DNA from: CG2-30-36-16 sp964372115 | GTDB lineage: Bacteria; Bacteroidota; Ignavibacteria; Ignavibacteriales; Ignavibacteriaceae | Length of the DNA: 64,000 bases | Direction: 5' to 3' | NCBI GenBank assembly: GCA_964372115.1 | Contig: CAYJPN010000025.1 | Coordinates: forward strand, 1-64,000 | Notes under the pieces: generated by a model | Database searches by the model: none | Told to the model about the DNA's origin: nothing | What the model saw: the letters and a program-made list of their open reading frames with translations, nothing else | Position numbers and translations under genes: made by a program | Shown: positions 16,827 through 25,461 of the stretch, in pieces | Numbering within the stretch: position 1 is the stretch's first letter | How the letters are laid out: each line of letters begins with the position of its first letter

Positions 16827-18173
16827 ATGCAGGAAATGTTACAGCAAATTTTATCGGGCGTAAGCGATTTTGTTTGGGGACCCCCGCTTTTAATACTTCT
16901 GGTTGGTACCGGAATTTATCTTACATTTTTGTTAAGAGGTTTACAGTTTAGAAAACTCTGGTACTCACTCTGGCTTGCTCTTATTAAACGGAAAGATGAT
17001 GGTGATAACCCCGGAGACATTTCTCACTTTCAGGCTTTAATGACCGCACTTGCCGCTACAGTAGGTACCGGTAATATTGCAGGCGTTGCAACAGCAATAG
17101 CCGTTGGCGGACCGGGCGCATTATTTTGGATGTGGATTACCGGTCTTTTTGGTATGGCTACAAAATACGCAGAAGCTGTGCTTGCTGTAAAATACCGCGT
17201 TCAAGATGAAAACGGTGAGATGAGCGGCGGGCCAATGTATTATATTAGCCGTGGTCTTGGCTTAAAATGGCTCGGTGTTATGTTTGCTCTTTTTGCATCT
17301 ATTGCGGCATTCGGAATCGGCAACATGGTGCAATCCAATAGTGTAGCTGATGCAGTGCAGCATTCATTCGGAGTGCCGGTGGAAATAACGGGAATCATTC
17401 TGGCTATTGCAACGGGTTTTGTAATTTTGGGCGGAATAAAAAGTATTGGTAGAGTTACTGAAGTGCTTGTCCCTGTTATGGTTGTGTTTTATATGCTTGC
17501 AGCTTTAATTGTTGTTTTTATGCATATAGACCAGGTACCTGCTGTAATAGTAACCGTTTTGAGTGAAGCGTTCACAAGCACTGCTGCTACTGGCGGTTTT
17601 GCAGGGGCTACTATTATGATGACAATTAGGATGGGTGTTGCCCGTGGTGTTTTTTCAAATGAATCCGGTTTGGGCAGCGCACCTATAGCAGCGGCTGCGG
17701 CAAAAACAAAACATCCTGTAACTCAAGCGCTCGTCTCAATGACCCAAACTTTTATTGATACAATCGTTGTCTGTTCCTTCACAGGTTTTGCAATTCTTGT
17801 AAGCGGTGTTTTGGGAACGGGACAAACGGGTGTTCCATTAACTTCAACTGCCTTTGAGACAGCACTACCCGGCAGTTGGGGCGGTATGGTGGTTTCGGTC
17901 GGGATAATTTTATTCGCATACTCTACAATTTTGGGTTGGTGTTATTATGGTGAAAAATCTTTTGAATTTTTGCTCGGTGCAAAAGCTATAAAACCATACA
18001 GGTTGTTATTTGTAGTTGCTGTGTTTTTTGGCGCCATTGCAAAACTCGATCTTGTTTGGTCATTTGCCGATATAATGAATGGATTGATGGCGCTTCCAAA
18101 CTTAATTGGTTTACTTGGATTAAGCGGAATAGTTGCGTCTGAAACAAAAAACTATTTTAATAACAAATCGTAG
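16827..18173 (+). CDS. Alanine/glycine:cation symporter (AGCS family)
   Basis: A 448-residue membrane protein with about 11 helices. GLQFRKLWYSLW, ALAATVGTGNIAGVATAIAVGGPGA (signature near residues 72-96), FGMATKYAEAVLAVKYR and SNESGLGSAPIAAAAAKT are family hallmarks. The protein takes up L- or D-alanine and glycine with sodium or protons. Length and start fit the family. A gene of unknown function follows 61 bases downstream in the same orientation. Confidence 0.92.
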   Translation: MQEMLQQILSGVSDFVWGPPLLILLVGTGIYLTFLLRGLQFRKLWYSLWLALIKRKDDGDNPGDISHFQALMTALAATVGTGNIAGVATAIAVGGPGALFWMWITGLFGMATKYAEAVLAVKYRVQDENGEMSGGPMYYISRGLGLKWLGVMFALFASIAAFGIGNMVQSNSVADAVQHSFGVPVEITGIILAIATGFVILGGIKSIGRVTEVLVPVMVVFYMLAALIVVFMHIDQVPAVIVTVLSEAFTSTAATGGFAGATIMMTIRMGVARGVFSNESGLGSAPIAAAAAKTKHPVTQALVSMTQTFIDTIVVCSFTGFAILVSGVLGTGQTGVPLTSTAFETALPGSWGGMVVSVGIILFAYSTILGWCYYGEKSFEFLLGAKAIKPYRLLFVVAVFFGAIAKLDLVWSFADIMNGLMALPNLIGLLGLSGIVASETKNYFNNKS

Positions 18174-18234
18174 GTGCATTAATTGTGTATTAAATATCTG
18201 ATGCAAAAAAAGTAAATTGCATAGTAATTGATGA

Positions 18235-18924
18235 ATGAGTATTGCTATGAAAAAAATATTAAATAAATTAAAAAACAAACTGAAAAATTCATCATTCAGT
18301 CCCGGTATGATGATGTTTGTTCATACGGTAATTATAATTCCTTTGGCATTAATACTTGGAAGCCAAACACCAGAGGTTGAAACGCAGCAGCTAAAAAACG
18401 CGTCAATAATCGATTCATCTACGTTAAAGGAACCGGTAAAGAAAAAGAAGCAGGTTCAAAATGTAGAACAATCTGACTCTTTGCTCGAAGTAGACCCGGT
18501 TACTCTAAAGGTGAATGAATTGCTTGATACATACAAAGCTAAAAATTTTGATGATCTGCGGTTTGAATACACTTACGATTTACAGAACGATATCGTCGGT
18601 AAGACAATCCTGTTTCATGCTTACATAAGTGATATATACAAGGATGGACGTGATGTTTATATAAAAGCATTAAAAACAGTGATGAACAACAACTATTACT
18701 TAAAAGTAAAATGCGATACCGCTACAGCACGCATTTTAAGGAATAATGGATTGTTTAGTTTTTTTGTTGTAAAAGTGAGTGGCGCCGAAAAAATATTTAT
18801 CAATTCCGGTTCATCACAGCGCCGCGTAAGAATTCCCGATCCTGAAGAGAGGGTTAATTCGATACCTGAAAAGGAAACTGTGCTGATTACGGGTAAGTGT
18901 CTGGCTTCTATAAAACAGAAATGA
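18235..18924 (+). CDS. Membrane-anchored protein of unknown function
   Basis: A 229-residue protein with a basic N-terminus, one hydrophobic segment near residues 27-46 (MFVHTVIIIPLALILG), a charged linker and a soluble C-terminal domain from about residue 95. That domain (DIVGKTILFHAYISDIY, VYIKALKTVMNN) has a beta-rich OB-fold-like pattern, which I cannot confirm. The ATG at 18235 or the internal ATG at 18247 (AMKKIL) could be used; neither has a clear ribosome binding site. The domain would face the periplasm. It converges on the lysine aminomutase operon across a structured spacer. Confidence 0.6.
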   Translation: MSIAMKKILNKLKNKLKNSSFSPGMMMFVHTVIIIPLALILGSQTPEVETQQLKNASIIDSSTLKEPVKKKKQVQNVEQSDSLLEVDPVTLKVNELLDTYKAKNFDDLRFEYTYDLQNDIVGKTILFHAYISDIYKDGRDVYIKALKTVMNNNYYLKVKCDTATARILRNNGLFSFFVVKVSGAEKIFINSGSSQRRVRIPDPEERVNSIPEKETVLITGKCLASIKQK

Positions 18925-18930
18925 TAAAAT

Positions 18931-19054
18931 AAAAAGGGAGCTGTTCCCAAAACAAAAAACACCCGGGCACTGAACCTGTCGAAATGCGGTTCGTTTCAAT
19001 TCTCGCAACCGATTTCGCTAATGCTTTCTGCTTGGGGAACAACTCCCTCTTTTT
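18931..19054. repeat. Nested inverted repeat between convergent genes
   Basis: Outer arms: AAAAAGGGAGCTGTTCCC at 18931-18948 and a complementary arm at 19035-19054 (GGGAACAACTCCCTCTTTTT), with two extra bases and one mismatch. Inner helix: CGAAAT (18980-18985) and CGGTT (18987-18991) pair with AACCG (19007-19011) and ATTTCG (19012-19017), with one bulged G. Both strands end in a T run, so it could terminate both convergent genes. The sequence GGGCACTGAACCTGTCGAAATGC at 18965-18987 resembles the CACTGA..TGTCGAA intergenic repeats of many genomes. Confidence 0.6.
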
Positions 19055-19074
19055 AAAACAACTAACTCTCTTCT

Positions 19075-20253
19075 CTAATTTTTCTCCATCGTTTCAAGAA
19101 TCGGTATTTTGATTTTTTTTATCTCCATCTCTCTCTGCTTCTCCTTGCCGGTTCCATTATTGCCATTTGCTCCATTATTCCCGTTGTTTCCATTATGCGG
19201 CGGGTTGTTTTTATCCTTATAATTTTTGTAAGAATAAACCTTGTTTTTGTAATTCCGCAGCACAATCTTTTCGGAATCATGGTGAAGCACATAGTTCGGG
19301 AGAATCGGTATTTTGCCGCCGCCGCCAGGAGCATCGATAACAAAATGAGGAATTGCAAGCCCGCTTGTATGACCGCGAAGGGCTTCAACTATTTTAATTC
19401 CTGTTTCTATCGAAGTTCTGAAATGATTAGCTCCCTTGGTTTCATCAGCCATGTACATATAATATGGGCGGACTCTAATCTTCAATAACTTTTGTAATAA
19501 TTCCTTTACAACTTCGGGTTCATCGTTTACACCCTTCATCAAAACCATCTGGTTTCCAACGGGCACGCCTGCATTCGCAAGCATTTCACAGGCTTTACTG
19601 CTCTGCGGTGTAATTTCCCACGGATGATTAAAGTGTGTGTTTATATAAACCGGATGATATTTTTTTATCATCTCGCAAAGTTTTGGAGTTATACGCTGCG
19701 GTAGAACGCACGGCATCTTCGAACCAATACGAATGATTTCAATATGAGGAATTTGACGAAGTCGTTTTAATATTTTTTCGAGCATTGTATCGGTAAGCAT
19801 TAACGGATCGCCGCCCGATAAAATTACATCGCGTATTTCGGTATGCGCTTCAAGATATTTAAATGCGCTCTCCAAACCTTTCATCGATATTTTATCGTGG
19901 TTGCCAACTTTTCTTTTTCTTGTACAAAAACGACAGTACAATCCGCACTGGCTTGTTGTAAGAAAAAGCGCACGATCGGGGTAACGATGAGTAATGTTCG
20001 GTACAGGGCTCATAGCGTCTTCCATCAGCGGGTCTTCTTCGGCATCAAAGTCTTCAAGTTCTTTTTTGTCCGGCACGCATTGCCGCCAGATAGGATCACC
20101 GGGGTACCGTATTAAACTGAGATAATACGGGTTGATCCTTGCTTGAAAAAACTCATCTAATTCTTCGGCAACGCGTCTGTCGAGGTTAAATTTTTCAACT
20201 AACTGATCGACAGTGTGTACACTATCTCTAACCATCTGTTGCCATAGTTCCAT
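19075..20253 (-). CDS. kamA: KamA-family radical SAM lysine 2,3-aminomutase
   Basis: A 392-residue radical SAM enzyme. CGLYCRFC (Cys103, Cys107, Cys110) binds the 4Fe-4S cluster, and DAPGGGGK (Lys314) is the PLP-lysine motif. The two Asp residues that hold the substrate side-chain amine in clostridial lysine aminomutase are both present (Asp270 in YMAD, Asp307 in FVID); glutamate aminomutases replace them. It should therefore convert L-lysine to beta-lysine. The N-terminal three quarters fit a normal KamA (about 416 residues in clostridia). The C-terminal 45 residues are an Asn/Gly-rich tail (NGNNGNNGANGNNG) unlike the family. It is the last gene of an operon with a GNAT and two ATP-grasp enzymes, 18 bases after the GNAT. 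Confidence 0.88.
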   Translation of the reverse strand: MELWQQMVRDSVHTVDQLVEKFNLDRRVAEELDEFFQARINPYYLSLIRYPGDPIWRQCVPDKKELEDFDAEEDPLMEDAMSPVPNITHRYPDRALFLTTSQCGLYCRFCTRKRKVGNHDKISMKGLESAFKYLEAHTEIRDVILSGGDPLMLTDTMLEKILKRLRQIPHIEIIRIGSKMPCVLPQRITPKLCEMIKKYHPVYINTHFNHPWEITPQSSKACEMLANAGVPVGNQMVLMKGVNDEPEVVKELLQKLLKIRVRPYYMYMADETKGANHFRTSIETGIKIVEALRGHTSGLAIPHFVIDAPGGGGKIPILPNYVLHHDSEKIVLRNYKNKVYSYKNYKDKNNPPHNGNNGNNGANGNNGTGKEKQREMEIKKIKIPILETMEKN

Positions 20254-20271
20254 GACTATCCTCGGCTTTTA

Positions 20272-20745
20272 TTATTGAGTAAAATACTTACCATAAACTA
20301 TCAAATTATCGCCGGTCGAATAAAAATCATTTATCTCGGCGATAATTGCATAATTGTTCCGCAGGTAAAAATTTCTCGTAGCAGAATAACTTTCTTTTGA
20401 TGACGTTTCCGCCAAAAGCCATCTGCCGTTTTTTTGCTTCACAAAATCTTCTGCATGTTGTAAAAGTTCGCTTCCAACACCTTTTTTCCCGGAACCGGGA
20501 TCAGCGGCTATCCAATATAAATCGTACGTGCCGTCAGTTAGCGGGCGCTGCCCGGTGCAGTGATAACCGATTACTGCGCCCTCATGTTCGTAAACATAAA
20601 GATGGTAATCTGTTTGCTGCGGGTTATTAACCGCTATATTTATCAATTCCATTGCAACATTCACTTCGCTTGGGCTGAAGTTTGAAATTTTATTCAACAT
20701 CTGTTCGAGCGCTTTTGCGTCAGCTTGCTTTATTTTGCGTATCAT
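20272..20745 (-). CDS. GNAT-family N-acetyltransferase
   Basis: A 157-residue single GNAT domain. The acetyl-CoA loop is DPGSGKKGVGSELLQHAEDF (Q/R-x-x-G-x-G/A pattern as KKGVGS, near residues 87-100); the C-terminal SATRNFYLRNNYAII is the usual last helix-strand pair. Beside a lysine aminomutase it could be the beta-lysine N6-acetyltransferase (the ablB step of N6-acetyl-beta-lysine synthesis), but known AblB proteins are longer (about 270 residues), so that is only inference. It starts 26 bases inside the ATP-grasp gene upstream and is followed by kamA. Confidence 0.82.
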   Translation of the reverse strand: MIRKIKQADAKALEQMLNKISNFSPSEVNVAMELINIAVNNPQQTDYHLYVYEHEGAVIGYHCTGQRPLTDGTYDLYWIAADPGSGKKGVGSELLQHAEDFVKQKNGRWLLAETSSKESYSATRNFYLRNNYAIIAEINDFYSTGDNLIVYGKYFTQ

Positions 20746-21781
20746 TTCTGTGCCTTGCTAAAGCAAAATTTGCAATGTTAAAAAGTAGGTCGCTGTAACT
20801 TAAACCGGCTGCGTTTGCAGCGCGGGCAAAACCGGAGTCTGTGGAAATATCAGGGTTAGGGTTCACTTCAATAACGTAAGGTGTCCCGTCTTTTGAAAGC
20901 CGCATATCTACACGGGCGTAATCACGACAGTTCATAGCTTCAAAAGCAGCAAGCGCGGTGTCTTCAACTTTCTTTTTTATTTTTTTTGAAAGTTTTGCCG
21001 GGCATTGCGGTTTTGTGTGCTCATAATAAACTGTATCCGAAATCCATTTGCCTTCGTAAGTAACAATTTTAGGAAGGTGTGACGGAAGGGTTCCGAAACT
21101 TATTTCGGAAATAGGCAGCACACGCTTACCGAGTACTGCGGCATTAAGTTCTCTTCCCTCAATATACTCTTCTACTATTACATCCTGTTTGTATGTTTCG
21201 AAAAGAAACTTTAGCCGTTTTATTACGCCGGTGAAGTTTTTAACCACCGAAAGTTCTGATATGCCGATGCTGGCGTCTTCAGTATTCAATTTTAAAATGA
21301 CAGGGAAACTAAGTTTAAAACTTTTTGTGGAAGGCAGTTGTCCGCATTTAACATAATAAGAATGTGGTGTACTTATACCGCATGCGCGTAAAATATTTTT
21401 CGTGCGGTATTTGTTTAAACAATTGCCAAGGCTGGAGGGGAGACTTCCGGTGTATCTTATTCCGAGCAGTTCATAAATACCGGCCATACAATATTCATAA
21501 GCCGAGATACCTTCAACCGATTCTACAAAATTAAATATTGCAGTTGGATTTTTTTTCTGAATTTCCCGGATGCTTTTATATGCGTCTAAATCTATGGGTA
21601 ACGAATCTACATTTGTAAATCGTTCGCTTAAATTTTTTATAATAATTTCTAATTCTTTTGAAAAGCCGCTTTCGGATAGATCATTAGATAATTCTCCCAC
21701 TACAGCGGGTTTACCGCTATAAACAGAAAAGATGCTTACAGGTGAGTTGTAGCAAATTAAAATATTTGCGTCTATCTTCAT
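20720..21781 (-). CDS. D-Ala-D-Ala-ligase-like ATP-grasp enzyme 2
   Basis: A 353-residue protein. LNKYRTKNILRACGISTPHS, FPVILKLNTEDASIGISELS, VIVEEYIEGRELNAAVLG and YARVDMRLSKDG plus YVIEVNPNPDIS build an ATP-grasp fold of the D-alanine:D-alanine ligase superfamily. The metal-binding EVNPNPD differs from the Ddl consensus NEINTMPG, and the loop near residue 165 has TEDASIG instead of the usual GSS motif. It probably forms an amide bond between two amino acids or an amino acid and another acceptor, not cell-wall D-Ala-D-Ala. Its start overlaps the preceding paralogue by four bases (21778-21781). Located in the KamA operon. Confidence 0.82.
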   Translation of the reverse strand: MKIDANILICYNSPVSIFSVYSGKPAVVGELSNDLSESGFSKELEIIIKNLSERFTNVDSLPIDLDAYKSIREIQKKNPTAIFNFVESVEGISAYEYCMAGIYELLGIRYTGSLPSSLGNCLNKYRTKNILRACGISTPHSYYVKCGQLPSTKSFKLSFPVILKLNTEDASIGISELSVVKNFTGVIKRLKFLFETYKQDVIVEEYIEGRELNAAVLGKRVLPISEISFGTLPSHLPKIVTYEGKWISDTVYYEHTKPQCPAKLSKKIKKKVEDTALAAFEAMNCRDYARVDMRLSKDGTPYVIEVNPNPDISTDSGFARAANAAGLSYSDLLFNIANFALARHRNDTQNKAS

Positions 21782-22833
21782 ATCAAATTGTATCTTTTTG
21801 CTGCCGAAAGCAAAACTTTATTTATCATATCGTTATAATTTATCCCCGCCGTGCGTGCTGCTTTCGGGAAACAAGAATTTTCTTCCGGGTTTGGTAAAAT
21901 ACCGGGAAGAGGATTTATCTCAATTATATTTGGTGTGCCGCCGGCATCAAGACGAACATCGACTCTGCTCCAATCTTTACACCTTAATACATTGTAGGCT
22001 TTAAGAACGGTTTGTTTTATTTGTTCTTCAAGAGTCTTGTTTACATTTGCCGGGCAGCTAAAAACTTCTAATGGATTTTCTTTTGTATCGAGTATCCATT
22101 TTGCTTCATACGAATAAATGGGAACAAAGTTTTTCGGGAAATCATTATAACTAATTTCCACGATAGGTAGAACTTCGGCTTCCGCACCGTTACCAAGTAC
22201 GGCGGCAGTAAACTCTTTGCCGGGTAAAAATTCTTCTATTAACGCCGCCTGTTTATATTGGATTATAATTCTTTCTGCTTCATCGGTAAGTTGTTTTTTG
22301 TCTTTTACAAATGAAGAAGAAAAAATTCCTTTACTCGATCCTTCCGAAACAGGTTTAACTATTAATGGAAATTTCAAATCGACTAAAAGAGCATCACTTA
22401 ATGTTTCGGCAATAACAAAACGGGCATTAGGAATTTTATAATATGATAAAATTTCTTTTGTTCGTGCTTTATCCAGGCAAGTTGCAAGTGTTAAAGCATC
22501 CGAACCAGTGTATGGAATGTTAAGCATCTCTAATATTGCCGGTATTTGCGCTTCGCGGCTCACACCGTTGGCGCCTTCAGCAATATTAAAAACGATATCC
22601 GGCTTTAGCGATCTGATTTTTTCAAAAGCATCGTTGTTCGCTTCAACCATCGTAACGTTATTCAAACTTTCAAGAGCTAACTTAACCGCGTTTATGGTAT
22701 CCCATGTATCCCACTCGGCATACGTATCAACAATACTCTCTGCCGTTGCTGTTTTATCTTTCGGATTAGGGGATAAAATTTCGTGGAAAGTTTCACTTTC
22801 AGGTTTGACATTAAATGTTAATGCAACATTCAA
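21778..22833 (-). CDS. D-Ala-D-Ala-ligase-like ATP-grasp enzyme 1
   Basis: A 351-residue paralogue of the next gene: LDKARTKEILSYYKIPNARF, FPLIVKPVSEGSSKGIFSS, ALIEEFLPGKEFTAAVLG, CKDWSRVDVRLDAGGTP and IIEINPLPGILPNPEENSCF. The EGSSKGI phosphate loop is more like true Ddl than the paralogue's, while EINPLPG replaces EINTxPG. It is the first gene of the operon, with a Bacteroidota-type promoter at 22887-22916. Two ATP-grasp ligases in tandem with a beta-lysine-forming enzyme suggest ligation of an amino acid such as beta-lysine to another molecule. Not a replacement for cell-wall Ddl as far as I can see. Confidence 0.83.
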   Translation of the reverse strand: MNVALTFNVKPESETFHEILSPNPKDKTATAESIVDTYAEWDTWDTINAVKLALESLNNVTMVEANNDAFEKIRSLKPDIVFNIAEGANGVSREAQIPAILEMLNIPYTGSDALTLATCLDKARTKEILSYYKIPNARFVIAETLSDALLVDLKFPLIVKPVSEGSSKGIFSSSFVKDKKQLTDEAERIIIQYKQAALIEEFLPGKEFTAAVLGNGAEAEVLPIVEISYNDFPKNFVPIYSYEAKWILDTKENPLEVFSCPANVNKTLEEQIKQTVLKAYNVLRCKDWSRVDVRLDAGGTPNIIEINPLPGILPNPEENSCFPKAARTAGINYNDMINKVLLSAAKRYNLI

Positions 22834-22886
22834 TCTATCTTTTAAAAAAGATGATAAGATTTTTTTTCCTTTAATTTTTTTTCAAG

Positions 22887-22916
22887 CAAATATAACTATT
22901 ATAATTTTTAAGTCAA
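22887..22916 (-). promoter_or_regulatory. Promoter of the ATP-grasp/KamA operon
   Basis: On the minus strand TTG (22914-22916, within TTGACT), a 19-base spacer and TATATTTG (22887-22894) match the Bacteroidota consensus. It gives a leader of about 45 bases before the ATG at 22833. The rest of 22834-23128 is very AT-rich with no gene. Confidence 0.6.
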
Positions 22917-23128
22917 TAAGTTTTAGTTGTTATAAAAGAAAAAAGTAAAAATAATTTTGTAAAAAATGTTTTTTAACACCTATCTATGAAAAATTTTCTT
23001 ATTAAAGTGTTATTAAAAAAATATTTTTAAACAAATCACTTTTACTTTTGAAAATAAAAAACTTATTACAACAAAAATATTTTTTACATACCAAAGTTAT
23101 TAAAAATATTTTTATTGTTTAAATTATG

Positions 23129-25345
23129 CTAAGCAATCTTAGCGTACTTAAAACTGTTTGAATAGTTTTTTATTAGAGTTGATCTAACGATAGAGTGGTT
23201 TTCATTTTTTAAGTGCGGGTCTTGCTGTATAATAGCAAACGCGGCTTCCTTGGCTTCTATCAGAAGCTGTGTGTCGGAAGTTATGTCAGCGTGTTTAAGC
23301 TCGGGGAACCCGCTTTGTTTTGTCCCGAATATATCACCCGGTCCGCGGAGTTTTAGATCAACTTCCGCAACCTTAAATCCGTCTAAGTGCTGCACCATTG
23401 TTTGCAGCCTTACAGAAGATTTGTATTTTTCCATCTGAGCAGGCGACAAATAATCAACATTGTGTTTGTAATTAGACGCCGCTGCTACGTATTCATCTTT
23501 TGTTACAAGAATAGAGTACGCCTGCTTTGTACCGCGCCCTACTCTTCCTCTTAGTTGATGAAGCTGCGACAAACCAAAACGATGTGCGTCATTAATCAAT
23601 ATTATATTTGCATCCGGAATGTCTATTCCAACTTCTATAACTGTTGTTGCTATAAGTACATCAAATTGTTTTTCGAGAAAACGAAACATTACTTCTTCTT
23701 TATCGCGCCAATTCATCCTCCCATGCAAAAGTCCTAACCGCAGTTCCTTTAAATAAGTAGATTGCAGCTCTTTAAAATATGTTTCGGCTGCTTTTAGCTC
23801 CAACTTTTCAGATTCTTCAACAAGAGGATAGACAATAAACGATTGATAACCTTCCTTTTTGTTTTTATCGACAATAAACTTATAAATGTCCGGCAATTTT
23901 TCATCACCACGCAGAATAGTTTTTATCTCTTTCCTATTTTTCGGCATCTCATCAATTATTGAAACATCAAGGTCACCGTAAACCGTCATTGATAATGTTC
24001 GTGGAATTGGCGTAGCGCTCATTACAACAATATCGGGTGTTTTTCCTTTTTCAAAAAGTTTTGCTCGCTGTTCAACTCCGAAACGATGCTGCTCATCCAC
24101 AACTACAAGTCCCAAATTTTTAAAAGCAACCTTTTCTTCAAATAAAGCGTGTGTTCCAATAATCAAATCGGCTTCATGCAGTTCAATTTCGGAAAGATTT
24201 TTTTCTTTAATCGATTTTTTTTGTCCGCCGATTAATAAACTAACCTTTATGTCAAACTCGTTATGCTTTTCGTGTAAAAGTTTCATCATTTTTGAAATGG
24301 TTTTTGCATGTTGATCTGCAAGGATTTCTGTCGGCGCCATAAGTACAGCCTGAAATCCGTTATCTATGGCGATGAGCATTGCCACCAGGGCTACAATTGT
24401 TTTCCCGCTCCCAACATCTCCCTGTAAAAGACGGTTCATCGGAGTTTCATCTTCCATATCTTTTCTTATTTCGCCAAGAACTCTTAACTGTGCATTTGTA
24501 AACTCAAATGGAAGTATCTTAAGAAATTCACCCACAAGTTTTGTTCTTACCTTTAGCGAATTGCCGGTAAGTTTGGTTTTGTAATTGTGCTTTCGCAGCG
24601 CGACAAGTGTTTCGAGATAAAATAACTCCTCAAACTTAAACCTATTCACCGCCCTGTCGAACAATTCCTTTGATTCAGGGAAGTGCATCGCTTTTACCGA
24701 ATCGATAATGTTCAGAAGTTTGTGCTCGTTTATAATTTCCGCGGGGAGAGTTTCTGTCAGATGATGTGCGTATTGTTGAACTGCGGAAGCGATGATTCTG
24801 CGGATGCTTAAATCGCCGATATTCGTTTCACGGAGTTCTTTGGGAATTTTATAAAACGGAATAATTTTCCCTGTATTTAAATAACCGATAGATTCATCTT
24901 CGGTTATCCGGTCGTAATCCGGGTGGACAAATTGAATATTGCCGTATTTAGTTAATGTCGGTTTGCCTGAGACGGCAAAAATATCTCCTTCGTTAAAAAC
25001 ATCGTAAAAATAATTTACCCCCTGAAACCAAACACATTCAAAATAACCTGATGCATCTCTGAATTGAACTTTAAACAATTCTTTGTGGGCATATCTTATC
25101 TTCTCTCTGCTTACAACGCGTGCCACAATTGTAATTTCACCATCATAACCATCAAGTACATAGTTATATGCTTTTAGCGAGTTGATAGTCGTTCTTCTAT
25201 CGAGATGGCGCGAGGGGAAGTAAAACATAATATCCCTGATGGTTTTTATACCAAATTTTGCAAAAGACTGAGCGCGCTTCGGTCCGACCGATTTTAGGAA
25301 CTGTATTGAGTTCTCAACTATATTTTCTTCTTCTTTAATATTCAT
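23129..25345 (-). CDS. recG: ATP-dependent DNA helicase RecG
   Basis: About 738 residues. I place the start at the Met at 25345: MNIKEEENIVENSIQFLKSVG fits the RecG wedge domain, whereas the longer frame to 25405 adds 20 hydrophobic residues not found in the family. Motifs in order: Walker A (LLQGDVGSGKTIVALVA), DEQH box (VVDEQHRFGVEQRAKL), SATPIPRTLSM, TTVIEVGIDIPDANIILI and QLRGRVGRG. RecG remodels stalled forks and Holliday junctions. It is divergent from dgt, 116 bases away, and single. Confident. Confidence 0.95.
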   Translation of the reverse strand: MNIKEEENIVENSIQFLKSVGPKRAQSFAKFGIKTIRDIMFYFPSRHLDRRTTINSLKAYNYVLDGYDGEITIVARVVSREKIRYAHKELFKVQFRDASGYFECVWFQGVNYFYDVFNEGDIFAVSGKPTLTKYGNIQFVHPDYDRITEDESIGYLNTGKIIPFYKIPKELRETNIGDLSIRRIIASAVQQYAHHLTETLPAEIINEHKLLNIIDSVKAMHFPESKELFDRAVNRFKFEELFYLETLVALRKHNYKTKLTGNSLKVRTKLVGEFLKILPFEFTNAQLRVLGEIRKDMEDETPMNRLLQGDVGSGKTIVALVAMLIAIDNGFQAVLMAPTEILADQHAKTISKMMKLLHEKHNEFDIKVSLLIGGQKKSIKEKNLSEIELHEADLIIGTHALFEEKVAFKNLGLVVVDEQHRFGVEQRAKLFEKGKTPDIVVMSATPIPRTLSMTVYGDLDVSIIDEMPKNRKEIKTILRGDEKLPDIYKFIVDKNKKEGYQSFIVYPLVEESEKLELKAAETYFKELQSTYLKELRLGLLHGRMNWRDKEEVMFRFLEKQFDVLIATTVIEVGIDIPDANIILINDAHRFGLSQLHQLRGRVGRGTKQAYSILVTKDEYVAAASNYKHNVDYLSPAQMEKYKSSVRLQTMVQHLDGFKVAEVDLKLRGPGDIFGTKQSGFPELKHADITSDTQLLIEAKEAAFAIIQQDPHLKNENHSIVRSTLIKNYSNSFKYAKIA

Positions 25346-25461
25346 ACATGCGAAAAAATAGCTGAAGCAAATTGAATTTACAACTATGATTTTTGTTTGT
25401 AACAAAAAAAAAAGTATTTATAGTTATATTTGAGCATTAAAAAATCAAAACGGAAAACATT

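Noticed and set aside
25425..25432. TATATTTG upstream of dgt
   Set aside because: The nearest TTTG is 25 bases upstream, too far for the consensus; kept only as a note.
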